From positions 61,282,714 to 61,346,713 of the forward strand of contig OZ024835.1 in the NCBI GenBank assembly GCA_964016985.1: 64,000 nucleotides of DNA, in the 5' to 3' direction. Positions 48,844 to 60,600 of the stretch are shown in pieces. Below the pieces are notes generated by a model. The model was not told the origin of the DNA, searched no databases, and saw only the letters and a program-made list of their open reading frames with translations. The DNA comes from Anodontia alba. Taxonomy: Eukaryota > Mollusca > Bivalvia > Lucinida > Lucinidae. Both the position numbers and the translations under genes were made by a program. The first letter of the stretch is position 1. Each line of letters opens with the position of its first letter.

Positions 48844-49568
48844 GCCTAGCACTCCTACCTTCGATTATCTGCCTTGGCAGATTATGCACAGCTTGTAGGT
48901 TTATATTCAATCTCTGACAACTGCGTCAGGGAGTCGACCCTTTGGCTCAGTGGTTAGAGCATTGGATTTTTGACCGGGAGGACCGGGTTCGAATCCCACA
49001 ACAGGCGAGAATTTTTTTCAGCTCTGCTTCATTCCTTTGTTAGGTTTTCATGTCATAAAATGGGGGCTGGTCCGGGATAGGACTTTATACGCCGAAAATG
49101 GCTTCGCGTCATCATAAATGATCTTCCTTGAAGAGGGGAGTGTTACGGCCTAGCACTCATACCTTCGATAGTACGATTATCTCTCTCCCTTCCGCTGATT
49201 CAAGAAGGGCAGTTGTCAGTTTCTGGCAAAAGAATGTGCACAATACTGGTTAACCGCTTAGAGGACTAAGCCTGCCCAGTAAACGTGTGGCTAGGTAAAC
49301 TGACCGCGCTCGACATGATCCCATTGGGTTGACTGGGCCGTAAAACCTCAACACAAACAAACAAGTACGATTATCTGCCTTGGCAGATTATGCATAGCTT
49401 GTAGGTATATATTCAATCTTTGACAACTGCGTCGGAGAGTCGACACTTGGGCTCAGTGGTTAAAGCATTGGATTTTTAACCGGGAGGAACGGGTTCGAAT
49501 CCCACAACAGGTGGGATTTTTTTTTGAGATATGTTTTATTCCTTTTTTACGACTTTCATGTCGTAAAA
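48844..49568 (+). mobile_element. Nested insertion, level 3: dimeric tRNA-SINE
   Basis: Flanked by TCGTTGTAACG at 48833-48843 and 49569-49579 (11-bp target duplication). Two units start with CGGCCTAGCACTCNTACCTT and each has a tRNA-like head: TTGGCTCAGTGGTTAGAGCA plus GGGTTCGAATCCCA at about 48950-49005, and GGGCTCAGTGGTTAAAGCA plus GGGTTCGAATCCCA at about 49450-49505. Confidence 0.82.
49183..49363 (+). mobile_element. Nested insertion, level 4: 5'-truncated family S SINE
   Basis: Body of the family S SINE, flanked by AGTACGATTATCT at 49170-49182 and 49364-49376. It splits the second unit of the level 3 dimer. Confidence 0.9.
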
Positions 49569-49901
49569 TCGTTGTAACGAGGGTACACTGTAGGTAGGCG
49601 GGATAGTAGAGGGGATGAAAGACAGGGACAGTGAAGAAAGAAGGAATAAAAGTGAAGAAACAGAAGAAATAAAAACAGTCCCTCTCTACCCTTACCTGCT
49701 ACAAGGATAGCAGGCCTTGCCCAAATGGAAGCCAATATCAGTTGGACGCCCCGGTGACGTAAGATACCCGACACCTTTGCTACACCCAACCATCCTCTCC
49801 CCACTCCCCAATCTGTTTAATCAATTTAATTGTAACTCTAGTGGTACGAAATGGACACGGTATCTGCGGACGGGACACATATAACATTATAGGCCCATTT
49901 C

Positions 49902-49909
<8 letters not shown>

Positions 49910-49936
<27 letters not shown>
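49910..49936. repeat. Poly-T tract
   Basis: About 27 T in a row. Confidence 0.9.
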
Positions 49937-49937
<1 letters not shown>

Positions 49938-50003
49938 AATAACGGGGGCATTAAAAGTTAAGGGCGGTACAGGTAAAATATAAGAGGTTATCTGTATATA
50001 TCA

Positions 50004-50214
50004 GGGCCCCGTTGTTCAAAACTAACGATGTCCTTAGTTAACGTATCGTTAAATCTTTGATCATTAAATATGGCATAAATGCATTTGCAAAAGCTACTCA
50101 CATTTTTTTTCAGCACAAATACCTGTGAATTTACTATTATCGATACTAGAGCAGTTAACATTTTGACCACTAACGAGCTCGTTAAGCTAACGACGCTTTG
50201 AACAACAGCGCCCA
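50004..50214. mobile_element. Foldback MITE G
   Basis: GGGCCCCGTTGTTCAAAACT and inverse ending GAACAACAGCGCCC; inner TAACGATGTCCTTAGTTAAC-like arms. Second copy of the element at 10226-10471. Confidence 0.7.
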
Positions 50215-51036
50215 GGTAAATACACTAGAATGAACCTTCAAAAAATTCTGGAACAGTGAAAATCATATTTTGGTATGTTCAGTCTTCTAGCGTTCTTCAA
50301 TATAATCTACAAACAGAAAATGATGGGCGTAGTCTATGCCCCTTAGAATAAAAGTCAAAAAGGATTGCCTTTGGAAACAAAGAACACAAAAAATCACGAA
50401 AATCGGAGACTCGGTTTGATTGAGTCTCTTCATATGCAACACTCTGCATACGCCCCCTAGCGCCGGCTAAAGCGGTATTCGATTTTCAAAATAACCAGAA
50501 TGGGCTCAATAATCCCAAAACCTTGTCTGTTAGCAACGTAGTATAATTCAACAAAGGCTGGTGCTGACGAAATAATTTTATTTTCTGTTATACACTTAGT
50601 TCATATAAAAATAATCAGCTATACACAGTAGTCTTTTAAAGAATAAAAAATCAATAATACAGCGAACGCTTTTAATGTAAAATATAAAACTCTTCAAATA
50701 TGAACAGCATATCACGAACACAAAAAATAGAGGAAAATTATAAGAAAACAATACAAACATAGAATTAGAAAAACTTTCTTGTCGTGTACGAACAGGGAAA
50801 GCTCAGATCAGACTACGGTAAACTTTCTAAGCTTTTTTAAAAACCTAATCTTGTTAGATGCAGTAAAGATGCATGTGTTGCAGCTCAAAGAGTTCTAAAC
50901 AAAAAAAAACCCGTCCCGCTTAACCCACTGTATACTGAATAGACTCTCCCACACTATATATTGGAAGAGTCGAATTTCAGTTTTAGGTACGCTGGCTGAG
51001 ATATACATATTCCTAGAGAAAAATGGCAAAACTATT
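50215..51036. other. Non-coding
   Basis: About 50340-50460 is the dispersed repeat shared with the gene A 3' UTR region. The rest is AT-rich with no gene. Confidence 0.45.
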
Positions 51037-51105
51037 TGCAAACAGTGGAGACCCTGATCAGACGCCGCGTTCAGCGGCGTCTGATCTGGGTCTGCACTGT
51101 TTGCC
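51037..51105. repeat. H-type hairpin, outer stem type I
   Basis: TTTGCAAACAGTGGAGACCC and inverse around CAGACGCCGCGTTCAGCGGC; near-perfect and very close to 1076-1144. Confidence 0.8.
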
Positions 51106-51135
51106 AATTACCCTTTAGGGCTCTCCCGACTACAG

Positions 51136-51315
51136 CGGGTCAAAGCGCTAATCACAACCAAAGGAGACAACGATTTGAACATTTTTTTCTTATTTTTTTT
51201 ATTGAAAATAAGGCTCGATATTTCATGCAGACGACTCATATGAAATGTCAAGTCATTTTATCCAAAAAATAACTAAATCAGTTTTAAAAGCATGCTTAGC
51301 GCTTTAAGGATTGAA
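51136..51315. mobile_element. piggyBac-like MITE, decayed, M core
   Basis: GGGTCAAAGCGCTAATCAC and inverse GCTTAGCGCTTTAAGGATTG with GATATTTCATGCAGACGACT inside. Confidence 0.5.
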
Positions 51316-51401
51316 GTACCGTATTCGATCTAATTACCGCACATACCCCTATAAGCGCACAGTCAAGAAATTCCGTAGTCTGAACTTTTTCTTTACTTCT
51401 T

Positions 51402-51493
51402 TATGAAGGCATATGTTGTGGGTACTCATTTGAATTGCATCGACTTGTCGATGCAATTCAAACGAGCACCCACAACATATGCCTTTATAAAGA
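51402..51493. repeat. Free hairpin with PalA-like core
   Basis: Perfect stem of about 40 bp: AAGGCATATGTTGTGGGTAC, TCATTTGAATTGCATCGAC and inverse. The layout is that of the PalA core but the termini are different. Confidence 0.75.
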
Positions 51494-52029
51494 AAGTCAG
51501 AAAAAATCGTATAATCATAATCAAATAAGTCCTTTTCTGATCTTTTTTTATAGTGTATCCTTAGCAGGTAGAAACATATTTTACCACCACTGAGTGTTCC
51601 CAGTAATTTTGAAAAACCTAAGCGCACAGTGCAGTAATTAGGTCAAATACGGTAACCATTTGTCTCCGCTTGTATTGTAAAGCCCCTAACATTCATTTTA
51701 CTCCACCATAAGAAATTCATAACCGATTTCAAATTATTTACATAATAATGAATATTATGTTTCCCATACAGGAGATACTGCAGTAAGGCGAGTATTTTTT
51801 TCCTAATTGGCTGAGGTTTTGAAGATCAGATTTCAGAAAACTATTCATTTTTTTTATTACCTGTTCCGGTTGCCCGATGTCTGAATCATAGCAATCCAGC
51901 TTATTATTACGGGGCGATAACTGAGTCCTTAATACCCTTTAGCATTACATTTAGTAATCTTTATCTTTGGGAACTATTTCTGTGTGTAATATTACCTAAT
52001 TAGTGGCAAACAGTGTAGACTCTGATCAT

Positions 52030-52207
52030 ATTTCTCCATTCTGCTGATTCAAGAAGGGCAGTTGTCAGTTTCTGGCGAAAGAATGTGCATAATACTGGTT
52101 AACCGCTCAGAGGACTAGGCCTGCCCAGTAAATGTGTGGTTAGGTCAACTGACCGCGCTCGACAAGGCCCAGTTGGGTTGACTGGGCTGTAAAACCTCAA
52201 CACAAAA
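52030..52207 (+). mobile_element. 5'-truncated family S SINE with target duplication
   Basis: Flanked by AGACTCTGATCAT (52017-52029) and AGACTCTGACCAT (52208-52220). The target is an H hairpin arm (CAGTGTAGACTCTGATCA). Confidence 0.85.
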
Positions 52208-52534
52208 AGACTCTGACCATCCCATAAATTATCCTGGATCCGCCCATGAGAGTGTGGATGGGGGTGGGGTTAAAGGAAATGGAGAGGAGAGGGTGCTTCA
52301 TTATAGTTAATACTTGAACGCTCTTTGCTGTGGTTTACACTGTATTGTATAATGAGGATATAAACAGCCAAAATCATGGTTATTGTACTCTTTTGTAACA
52401 AGTGAGTCAGAAAATGGACAACCAAACAGACCTTAATTAGTTTTTATTTAAATTTTCTTAGAAATATCTATAGCCACTTGTTGTTCATTTCATTATAAAC
52501 AACACGATTTTTTTTTTCTTTTTAAAGTCCTAGT
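52208..52534. other. Non-coding
   Basis: Nothing recognised apart from the target duplication at its left edge. Confidence 0.35.
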
Positions 52535-52804
52535 CACCACGAAAAGATGCCTAAATAAACCCCAATTTTATATAGTAAAACTGGAGTTTATAGGGGTATA
52601 CATTATTGCTCTTATTTCTGCTAAAAAAAACCCATAGATTGTGGGTACTCGTTAGAACGGCCTCGTCGAGGCGATTCTAACGAGTACCCACAATCTATGT
52701 TTTGAGCAGAAATATGAAAAATATCCGATTTTTTTTTATCTGAAAAATTTTATTTTTTGGTTGTAAGATTTCCAGTATATTTGAATAGGCATGTTTTCGT
52801 AATG
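52535..52804 (-). mobile_element. PalA MITE
   Basis: R arm first, shortened (TAAATAAACCCCAATTTTA); core CGTTAGAACGGCCTCGTCGA with one arm mutated. Confidence 0.82.
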
Positions 52805-53200
52805 AATGAAGCGAACTGTAAGTGGGATATCCCAGACTTCGGAGAATTTACATAGGACTCTGTCCACAATTATTGCCCAGGATTTGACTATTGTATATAA
52901 AGTACATTTCCCCTTTATATATTTTCCTTTCTTAAATAGACGGTTTTGTATAAAATCTGATCATATGGGTACCATTGCAAAACACACTCCTCAGTTATCA
53001 GCAACTCGTAATCCGGATGTCATATTTGCTGATAAAAACAGTAAGTCACTGCTAAAAATGCTTATAGCACACATTTACTTGTGATATTGGAGCTTATATG
53101 TTTAAATTAGTTTCAAGCTGTCCCAAGATTTCAACTGCGTAATTATTTTCTGACGAATTTGATCTTTAATCAAACTAAGTTCCAGGCCTTGTCAACCTAT
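52805..53200. other. Unassigned, one short open frame
   Basis: 52806-53084 (+) could encode 92 residues, but I see no domain, signal or homologue and no supporting splice context. Treated as non-coding. Confidence 0.3.
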
Positions 53201-53535
53201 TACAGTCGACTCTCGTTATCTCGAATTCCAAGGGACTCTCTGAAATACTTCGAGATATCCGTAGTTCGACATATCAGGTTTGCATAATTGAGGAAAAAAT
53301 AATTTGATTAACCACATTTAACAAATTGATAGGTAATTGGACTTTTGAAGTTAGAGATATATTGAAAATATTGTGGAAAAGAGGAGAAATTGCTCCTTAG
53401 GAGCAATTTCTCCTCTTTTCTACAATATTTTCCATCGGTTGTTAGGTTTTCATGTATAGGCAGGGACCAAATTTTCACTTCGAGATAAGCGGTTATTCGA
53501 GATATGCGAGGTCGAGATAACGAGAGTCAACTGTA
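53201..53535. mobile_element. Pogo-like MITE (TCGTTATCTCGA type)
   Basis: TACAGTCGACTCTCGTTATC to GATAACGAGAGTCAACTGTA; central stem AAAATATTGTGGAAAAGAGG at 53366-53432. Well preserved. Confidence 0.8.
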
Positions 53536-53718
53536 TTTTAATGTGAAAATAAGCCATACATATCTAGTTTACTTTCTCAAAATTTCTTTCAAAGTCAACC
53601 TGTTGTTTTTGGACATTAAATATGATAACACAGATTACAGTAAAATGAGAAAATACACAAAATAGTTGATTTTTTATTGATATTTTGTTTTCATTCCAGT
53701 TTGGGGTTTTTGGTCTAC

Positions 53719-53969
53719 TGTTTGTTTATGTTGAGATTTTACGGCCCAGTCAACCCAATGGGGTCATCTCGAGCGCGGTCAGTTTGCCTAACCACACGTT
53801 TACTGGGCAGGCTTAGTCCTCTAAGCGGTTAAGCAGTATTGTGCACATTCTTTGGCCAGAAACTGACAACTGCCATTGTTGAATCAGCGGGAAAGAATGA
53901 CCGTAGACAATAATTCATGATCAATCTCCACAAAAGAATGTTGCCGACCTCGGCGGGGGTTGAACCCGA
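53719..53969 (-). mobile_element. Family S SINE, 5' truncated, target duplication
   Basis: Flanked by TTTGGTCTAC at 53709-53718 and 53970-53979. It ends inside the B-box region (GGGGTTGAACCCG). Confidence 0.82.
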
Positions 53970-54026
53970 TTTGGTCTACAGTAAATTGCTTGCTTAGAAT
54001 CACCTTTTCTGGTAGTTACAACCTGT

Positions 54027-54330
54027 TTGTGTTGAGGTTTTACGGCCCAGTCAACCCAATGGGGTCATGTCGAGCGCGGTCAGTTTACCTAACCACACGT
54101 TTACTGGGCAGGCTTAGTCCTCTAAGCGGTTAAACAGTATTGTGCACATTCTTTCGCCAGAAACTGACAACTGCCCTTCTTGAATCAGCGGAAGGGAGAG
54201 AATGACCGTAGAAAATATTTCATGATCAATCTCCACGAAAGAATGTTGCCGACCTCGGCGGGGGTTGAACCCGCGACCTCCTGGTCTCCAGTCGGACGGC
54301 GCATCCAACTGAGCCACCGAGGCCGGCAGC
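54027..54330 (-). mobile_element. Family S SINE, full length, target duplication
   Basis: Flanked by TACAACCTGT at 54017-54026 and 54331-54340. The head has GGCCTCGGTGGCTCAGTTGG on the minus strand. Best reference copy in the window. Confidence 0.92.
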
Positions 54331-54718
54331 TACAACCTGTGGAAAATAAAGACATAGTCATATTGCACTCTGTGGAGCACTATTGAAAGTGTGGAATGAG
54401 AATCTATTTAATAAAAGAAATCCAAGAAAATTTAAATGACTCGAACTTCTTTGTTTTGGCAGCAGACCCAACTTGAAGTGGTCTGATGAGCCAAGTACCC
54501 GAGAAAATAAAAGGTACTGTTAAGCTCCAATTCAGTTTGTTGTTAATCAAAAATATGGAATGTCTGTTCTTCACTATGATGTAATAATTGACGAATAAGT
54601 AATGGAATATTGAACTATAAATAATGAAAAGCTCTGCTGTTGATGCTATACAAGTCCTAGAAGTCACAAATTTAGCACTGAAAGGACGGTCTTTCCAGAC
54701 CTTCGAAAACAGTGACAC

Positions 54719-55375
54719 TACAGTGAACCCTCAGTGCAACGACAACATTTGTTCCCTAAGATGTTGCTATTAAAAACGAATTTGCTGCTTGAAGAATCCT
54801 TACTGAGCCTAATGAAATGTAAGAAATACATTGTTTTATCCTTAGTTCCTCTAAGAACATATGTTTTGGATATTTTTTAGAATCGCCTCAAACAAATATC
54901 CAAAACGTATATTGCTAGAAGTTATAATGCAATATTCTTGCATATTTGTTTGTTTGTGTTGAGGTTTTACGGCCCAGTCAACCCAATGGGGTCATGTCGA
55001 GCACGGTCAGTTTACCTAACCATACGTTTACTGGGTAGGCTTAGTCCTCTAAGCTGTTAACCAATGTTGTGCACATTCTTTCGCCACAAACTGACAACTG
55101 CCCTTTTTGAATCAGCGGAAGGGAGCGAATGGCCGTAGAAAATATTTCATGATCAATCTCCACGAAAGCATGTTGCCGACCTCGGCGGGGGTTGAACCCG
55201 CGACCTCCTGGTCTCCAGTCGGACGGCGCATCCAACTGAGTCACCGAGGCCTGCTCATATTCTTGCATGTTCTCATTAACTGTCACCTCCTGAGCGAAGG
55301 TTTCGTGGCATTCAAGTTGTGATTATAACGAATTTCGTCGTCGTATCGAGTGTCGGTATAAAAAAGGGTTGACTA
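54719..55375. mobile_element. Pogo-like MITE interrupted by a SINE
   Basis: TACAGTGAACCCTCAGTGCA at the left, AGTGTCGGTATAAAAAAGGG at the right. The core near 54865-54905 has lost one arm. A SINE occupies 54954-55256. Confidence 0.75.
54954..55256 (-). mobile_element. Family S SINE, full length, nested
   Basis: Flanked by ATATTCTTGCAT at 54942-54953 and 55257-55268, inside the pogo-like MITE. Confidence 0.9.
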
Positions 55376-56310
55376 TGCAACAAATAACACGCTATAAATG
55401 ACACAATCAATATAACAGGAATTCAACAGTGAAATGTGTTCAAAACATGTCCACCCTATAGCAAGGTAACTATTAAGTTCCAACAATGACTGTAGGATTT
55501 AGTTGAACAAGATGGAATTACTTCTGTCACTCAAAAAATAAAAAAAGAAAAGAAAAAAAAGAAATGAGAATGAAACAAATAATTGGTTGACTAATCAAAT
55601 CAAAAAAAAAAAACAAAAAAAAACAAAAAACGAGAGGTTGTGCTATAAACACTATAAGCTTACATAGAGAACGGCTTCAATATTGAATGGACTGCCAATT
55701 CAATAAACACAATCTATGAAGAGGTTATTAATAAAAATAAACAGGTGCAAATGTGTGGATAGAAACATTCAAGTTTAGACAAACTAGCATTATTTAGCTA
55801 AACAACTTGGTACCTCCTGGATCCTTTGTAATAATAGAAAACGCTGATTGTTCACCTTGACTTACTTATTTTACAGACGAAAGGCACTTTCGTTTCTTCC
55901 TTTAAAGACACACATTCTATTATCACGAAAAGAGATCATTAATGAGGACACATAATGAGTCATTCTGTCTTACACCTAAAGTGAAGAGTAATGCTGATTA
56001 TTCTTGATCGTGGAATGATAAGGAATTTATTGGATGACCCATACCCAGGTAATACAGCTCTGAGTACGAATTGAGTACTTATGGTCTATGTTCACTCAAT
56101 ATAACATTATTTTATAGTAGCTCGAAAAGACATCCCTCAGCTTCCATTTGCCACCTGACTTGGCGCTATGATTAATCCTCAGTGGCTCGAACTACCCATG
56201 TTTAGAAGAAATTTCCATGGTCCTATGGCATACCCCTTCAAGCATAACTTCAAAAGCACCGTTGTTTACATCATGTTAATTAACGCTTAGCATGTTGGGT
56301 AATGTTTTCA
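55376..56310. other. Non-coding
   Basis: A-rich tracts near 55530-55640; about 56080-56230 matches part of the AATGGCTCGAAC pogo-like family (CCTCAGTGGCTCGAACTACC). No gene. Confidence 0.45.
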
Positions 56311-56312
56311 GC

Positions 56313-56447
56313 AGACGACATTTTGAAACATTTTTCCCAGAAAATAGGATTTGGCATTCCATGCAAATTGTCTTCTTAGAAGACAATTTGCATGAAATGC
56401 CAAATTCTATTTTCTGGGAAAATATCAATTTGTCGTCTGCTGCCCAG
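56313..56447. repeat. M-type hairpin, near perfect
   Basis: TTTCCCAGAAAATAGGATTT, GGCATTCCATGCAAATTGTC, tip TTCTTAGAAGA, inverse; edges CAGCAGACGACA and TTGTCGTCTGCTG. Confidence 0.8.
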
Positions 56448-56480
56448 AGAACTGTAAAGGAATCACAGTAATGTTCAATT

Positions 56481-56957
56481 TAGTCGACTCTCGTTATCTC
56501 GAAGTCCAAGGGATTCTCTTAAATACTTCGAGATATCCGTACCTCGACATATCAGATTTGCAGAATAAGGAAAAATAAATTTAACAACCGCATTTCACAA
56601 ATTAACCCTTAAAGCGTCAATCACAACAATTGTCGTCTGCTTTGTCATCTAAAGTAATTTTTGCAAACAGTGGTCCACACTGTTTGTCTGTATGCAAAAA
56701 TAGGTTTGAAAAGTTTGTAAGAATATTCAGCAGACGACATAAACAGACGACATTTTCAGATGCAGATTTTCTTGGCGTTTTAAGGGTTAATTGTGAAAAC
56801 GAGATCTAGGCATTGCTCCTTAGGAGAAATTTCTCCTCTTTTCCACAATAATTTGTTATCTGTTGTTAGAGTTTTATATTTTAACAGGGACTAGATTTTC
56901 ACTACGAGATAAGCGGTTATTCGAGATAAGCGAAGTCGAGATAATGAGAGTTGACTC
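56481..56957. mobile_element. Pogo-like MITE split by a TTAA MITE
   Basis: TAGTCGACTCTCGTTATCTC to GAGATAATGAGAGTTGACT; one arm of the central stem was displaced by the insertion at 56603-56790. Confidence 0.75.
56603..56790. mobile_element. piggyBac-like MITE (TTAA), H core reduced
   Basis: TTAACCCTTAAAGCGTCAAT to TTGGCGTTTTAAGGGTTAA. Inner remnant GCAAACAGTGGTCCACACTG is an H hairpin that has lost its CTGATCAG part. Nested in the pogo-like MITE. Confidence 0.78.
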
Positions 56958-57325
56958 GCAAGAAAAAAAAACAAACTATAAAAAAATATATATATTATGT
57001 TGTATTTGAATGGTTCCAGCACAAAACAACTTAAAAACTTTTAGCCACACGTGACCAAATCGGCATCAAAAGTTTTTGAAACCGGTTGCTAAGTAACACA
57101 GGATTTACGATAGGTAGACAGCACCCATAACTGTATTATCACAGTGATATAGCTCAGCGAACACACTGCGTCATTTCTACGTATGATGTCGTGTTGACGT
57201 CGAAACGACCTTGTTACAACCTTGAGTATTTACTGCGAGTGTTCTGACTGAAGTCTTAAGCTATCACGTTTCACGACATCCGTAGACTTTTACGACATCT
57301 GCCATCTGTCTTTGTCTGTTTCCGT

Positions 57326-57621
57326 TCATTTCTTCACAGCAGACACAACAGTCCCTGCGGCCGAGGCCGACTCTGTCCGAATACTTCCGTCTTCTACTAC
57401 ATATTTAATTCCCTTTTCTATCGGTGGTTTATAAATTTGATGAGCTATCGAGAAGAAAGTTATTGAGATAATTTTAAAAGCAACTACCATCACAAAGAAA
57501 TTACGACTTAATTTCATATTGTCGTAAATCCAACAGGAGGCATTTTCACCACACTTTTCCCGCCAAATCATGCACGTGCTGTCAATTATTGCGCCAAACA
57601 CTATGGGCCCGGGAACAGTAC
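57326..57621 (-). CDS. SLCO: SLCO gene B terminal exon
   Basis: Acceptor TTTTTTCAG/GTACTG. Encodes TVPGPIVFGAIIDSTCMIW, KCGENASCWIYDN, TM12 (FFVMVVAFKIISITFFSIA), YKPPIEKG and a shorter tail than gene A ending VVSAVKK, then TGA. Confidence 0.92.
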
Positions 57622-60600
57622 CTGAAAAAATACACAGACAAATATGTGGAATCCGTACATTCAAAGTTATAAAATGTCAAATTAGCCCTTGGCACGTAAA
57701 ATTAATAAAGATGCCATACCATTTCTTATTTTAGCCAGTCAGACTACTATGTCCTCTTCTAACTCAGCCATTTAGATTACTTTATCCAGGTTGTTAATAC
57801 AAATTCACATACTGAATTACAAACGGTACAGATCCAGATCAGTGGCTTTCTTCAGCAGCCAACTGATCTGGATCTACACTGTTTGCAAAGTCGGGGCATA
57901 TCCAGGTTCAGCAGGACCAGGGTTATGAAGGTACAGAGGACAGCTACCCGCTGGACTTGCAGGCGTTGCTGAAACACCAGTCCATCTCGAAACATGTCTA
58001 GATAATATTGACCCCCTTAAACCCCATTTTTATAAAGTAAAACTGGGTTTACAGGGGTATACATTATTTTTCTTATTTCTGCTCAAAACACAGACTGTGG
58101 TACTCATTAGAACCGCCTCGCCGTGGCGGTTCTAACGAGTACCCACAATCTATGATTTGAGCAGATATATGAATAAATATCAGAGTTTTTTATCTGAAAA
58201 TTTTCAGTTTTTGGAGGTGAAATTTTCTATATATTTGAATAGGCATGTTTTCGTAATGCATGTTAGGAGATGCTGGATGAACTGCTGTGCCAAAAATGGA
58301 AGTCCGACAGGAGCAGGCCTTCCTAAAATCCATACAGGCACTACTGACATAGACAGATTAGACTATTTGATCCCTGCACCTTGACTGAGACAAACTGGAG
58401 TGTCATGTGATTCACATTATACTTGTCTTACACTGATGCTCCAAAGCACAGAGAACCCTCGTTACACCGACAACATTTCTTTCCAAAGATGTTGCCATCA
58501 TCGCGAAAACATACCTATATAATTTTGACCCCCTTAAACCCCACTTTTATATAGTGAAACTGGGGTTTACAGGGGTATACATTATTTTTCATATTTCTGC
58601 TCAAAAACATAGATTGTGGGTACTCGTTAGAACCGCCTCGCCGAGGCGGTTCTAACGAGTACCCACCATCAAGTTCTGAGCAGAAATATGAAAAATATCA
58701 GAATTTTTATCTGAAAATTTTCATTTTTTGGTGGTAAAATTTTCAGTATATTTGAATAGGCTTGTTTTCGTAATGATTTCTTTCCAAAGACGTTGCCATT
58801 AAAATGCAGTTGTAAATAATCCTTAATAGACGGAATGAGTTAGAAATGCATTGTTTTATACTTATTTCCTCCTAGAACACATGATGTAATATTTGTTAGA
58901 ATTGCCTCACTGAGGCGATTCTAACAAATATCCAAAATAAATGGCTTAATTACCAAGTATTATATACAATATTCTTTCATAGTTTTCGTTTAATTGTCAC
59001 CTCTTGAGCGAAGATCCGGGCCAGTCAAATTACACCACAACCTCTTTATAACACTATTGTTGGGGTCCATAACATAAACCGTGTTAATTAAACAACCGTG
59101 TTATATCCAAACAAAATTGTATAGATTATATTGAAAAATGACCATTTATGGTCATTTTTCAATATAATTATATATTTTTTGGATCCATCTATGAACCGTG
59201 TTATATCTAGAACCGTGTTATAAAGAGGTTGTAGTGTACCATTATAACGACTTTTGTAGTTTATTGAATGTCGTTATAAAGAGGGCTGTTTGTACTTATC
59301 ATACAACGATGCTCTATAGTACTCTTTTTCCCCGGATTATTCCACACTGGAATCGTTTGCCTCCTTCTGTGATTGCTGCAGAAACCATGGAGGGGTTTAA
59401 ACCCCTCATTTAATGCATAGCACTCTTGGTAGAATTTTCAGGAGACGACATGTCAAAACATTTTTCCTTATTTTTCCCAGAAAACATGTTTTGACATGTC
59501 AAGCAAACAGTCTCCAGTGAAGACACTTTTGCATGAAATGTCAATCTGTTATCTGGGAAAAAATAAGAAAAATATCATCAGTTTGTCGTCTGCTAAATTA
59601 GCCCAGAGTGTGGTAAAAGCTTAATTTCCCGATCAGAGGTATGCATTACTCCACCACTGAATGCAGTTTGTAAATAGTTTTTAAGCCCATAGTGGCAAAA
59701 TCCATACAGACATGAGAGTCAGATCCTATTTTCTGGGAGAAGTAAGAAAAGTATTATCGGTTTGTCGTCTGTCCAGAGAGGTGTAAAGGTTAAATAAATG
59801 TCCTTATGAATTTGTGTATCTTCACTGACCGCTCTTAATGTTCACTGTAAGACACGTTTTCTTATGGCGCGACATAAGTCAATCCTCTTTATACCGACGC
59901 TCGATACAACGACAGAATTCGTTATAACTGCAACTTGAATTTGACGAAAACTTCGCTCAAGAGGTGACATTTAATGAGAAATTATGCAAGAATATCGCAT
60001 TAAAATTTCAAGCAACATATGTTTTGGATATTTGTTAGAATCGCCTCAGAAAATAAGAATAAAACAATGCATTTCTTGCATTTCATTCTTCTCATTAAGG
60101 ATTCTTTTCAGCACAAATCATTTTAATGGCAACACCTTTGGGAACAAATGCTGTCGTTGTAACGAGGGTTCACTGTATTAACTTTAGCTAAGTGAATGAA
60201 AATGAGCTGAGACACAGCATGTCCTACAAGACTGCCTCTGTGTCCAGCCAAGGCTCGGACCAGCCTGCGCATCTGCGACTACAGTGAACCCTCGTTACAA
60301 CGACAACATTTGTTCCCTAAGACGTTGCCATTAAAACGAAATTGCCGTTGTACAGAATACTTAATAAGCAGATTGATATGTAAGAAAGGTCTTGTTTGTT
60401 CTTATTTACTCATAGAACATATGTCTTGGAGATTTGTTAGAATCGCCTCACTGAGGCGATTCTAACAAAAATCCAAAACATATGTTTCTTCAAAGTATTG
60501 AATACAACTTTCGTGTATAATTTGTGACTAATTGTTACCTCTTAAGCGAAAGTTTCTTGACAGACAAATTGTCATTATAACGAATTTTATCGTTGTATCG

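Larger units (their letters stand above)
48519..49592. mobile_element. Nested insertion, level 2: pogo-like MITE
   Basis: Left part 48519-48843 (TACAGACAACCCTCTTTATA, hairpin 48665-48725 with TTGGAATCGCCTCAGTGAGG) and right part 49569-49592 (GTAACGAGGGTACACTGTA), with TA at both outer edges. Confidence 0.8.
48433..49795 (-). mobile_element. Nested insertion, level 1: SINE-like retroelement
   Basis: 48433-48518 and 49593-49795 together match the element at 16618-16906. They are separated by 1.07 kb of later insertions. Confidence 0.8.
58449..59294. mobile_element. Pogo-like MITE carrying two other MITEs
   Basis: Ends CAGAGAACCCTCGTTACACC and GTCGTTATAAAGAGGGCTGT. Core hairpin at about 58885-58940 (TTTGTTAGAATTGCCTCACT). 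Interrupted by PalA (58499-58775) and by a TA-flanked foldback (59031-59238). Confidence 0.75.

Noticed and set aside
48935..49010. tRNA gene
   Set aside because: A and B boxes are present but acceptor and anticodon stems do not close; the sequence continues into a SINE body and is repeated at 49435-49515.
52806..53084. 92-residue open frame as a gene
   Set aside because: No recognisable domain and it starts at the edge of a PalA copy; length is within chance for this composition.
35706..57300. A further SLCO copy between genes A and B
   Set aside because: I looked for GTVPGP, CGEN, GAWW and Kazal motifs on both strands and saw none.
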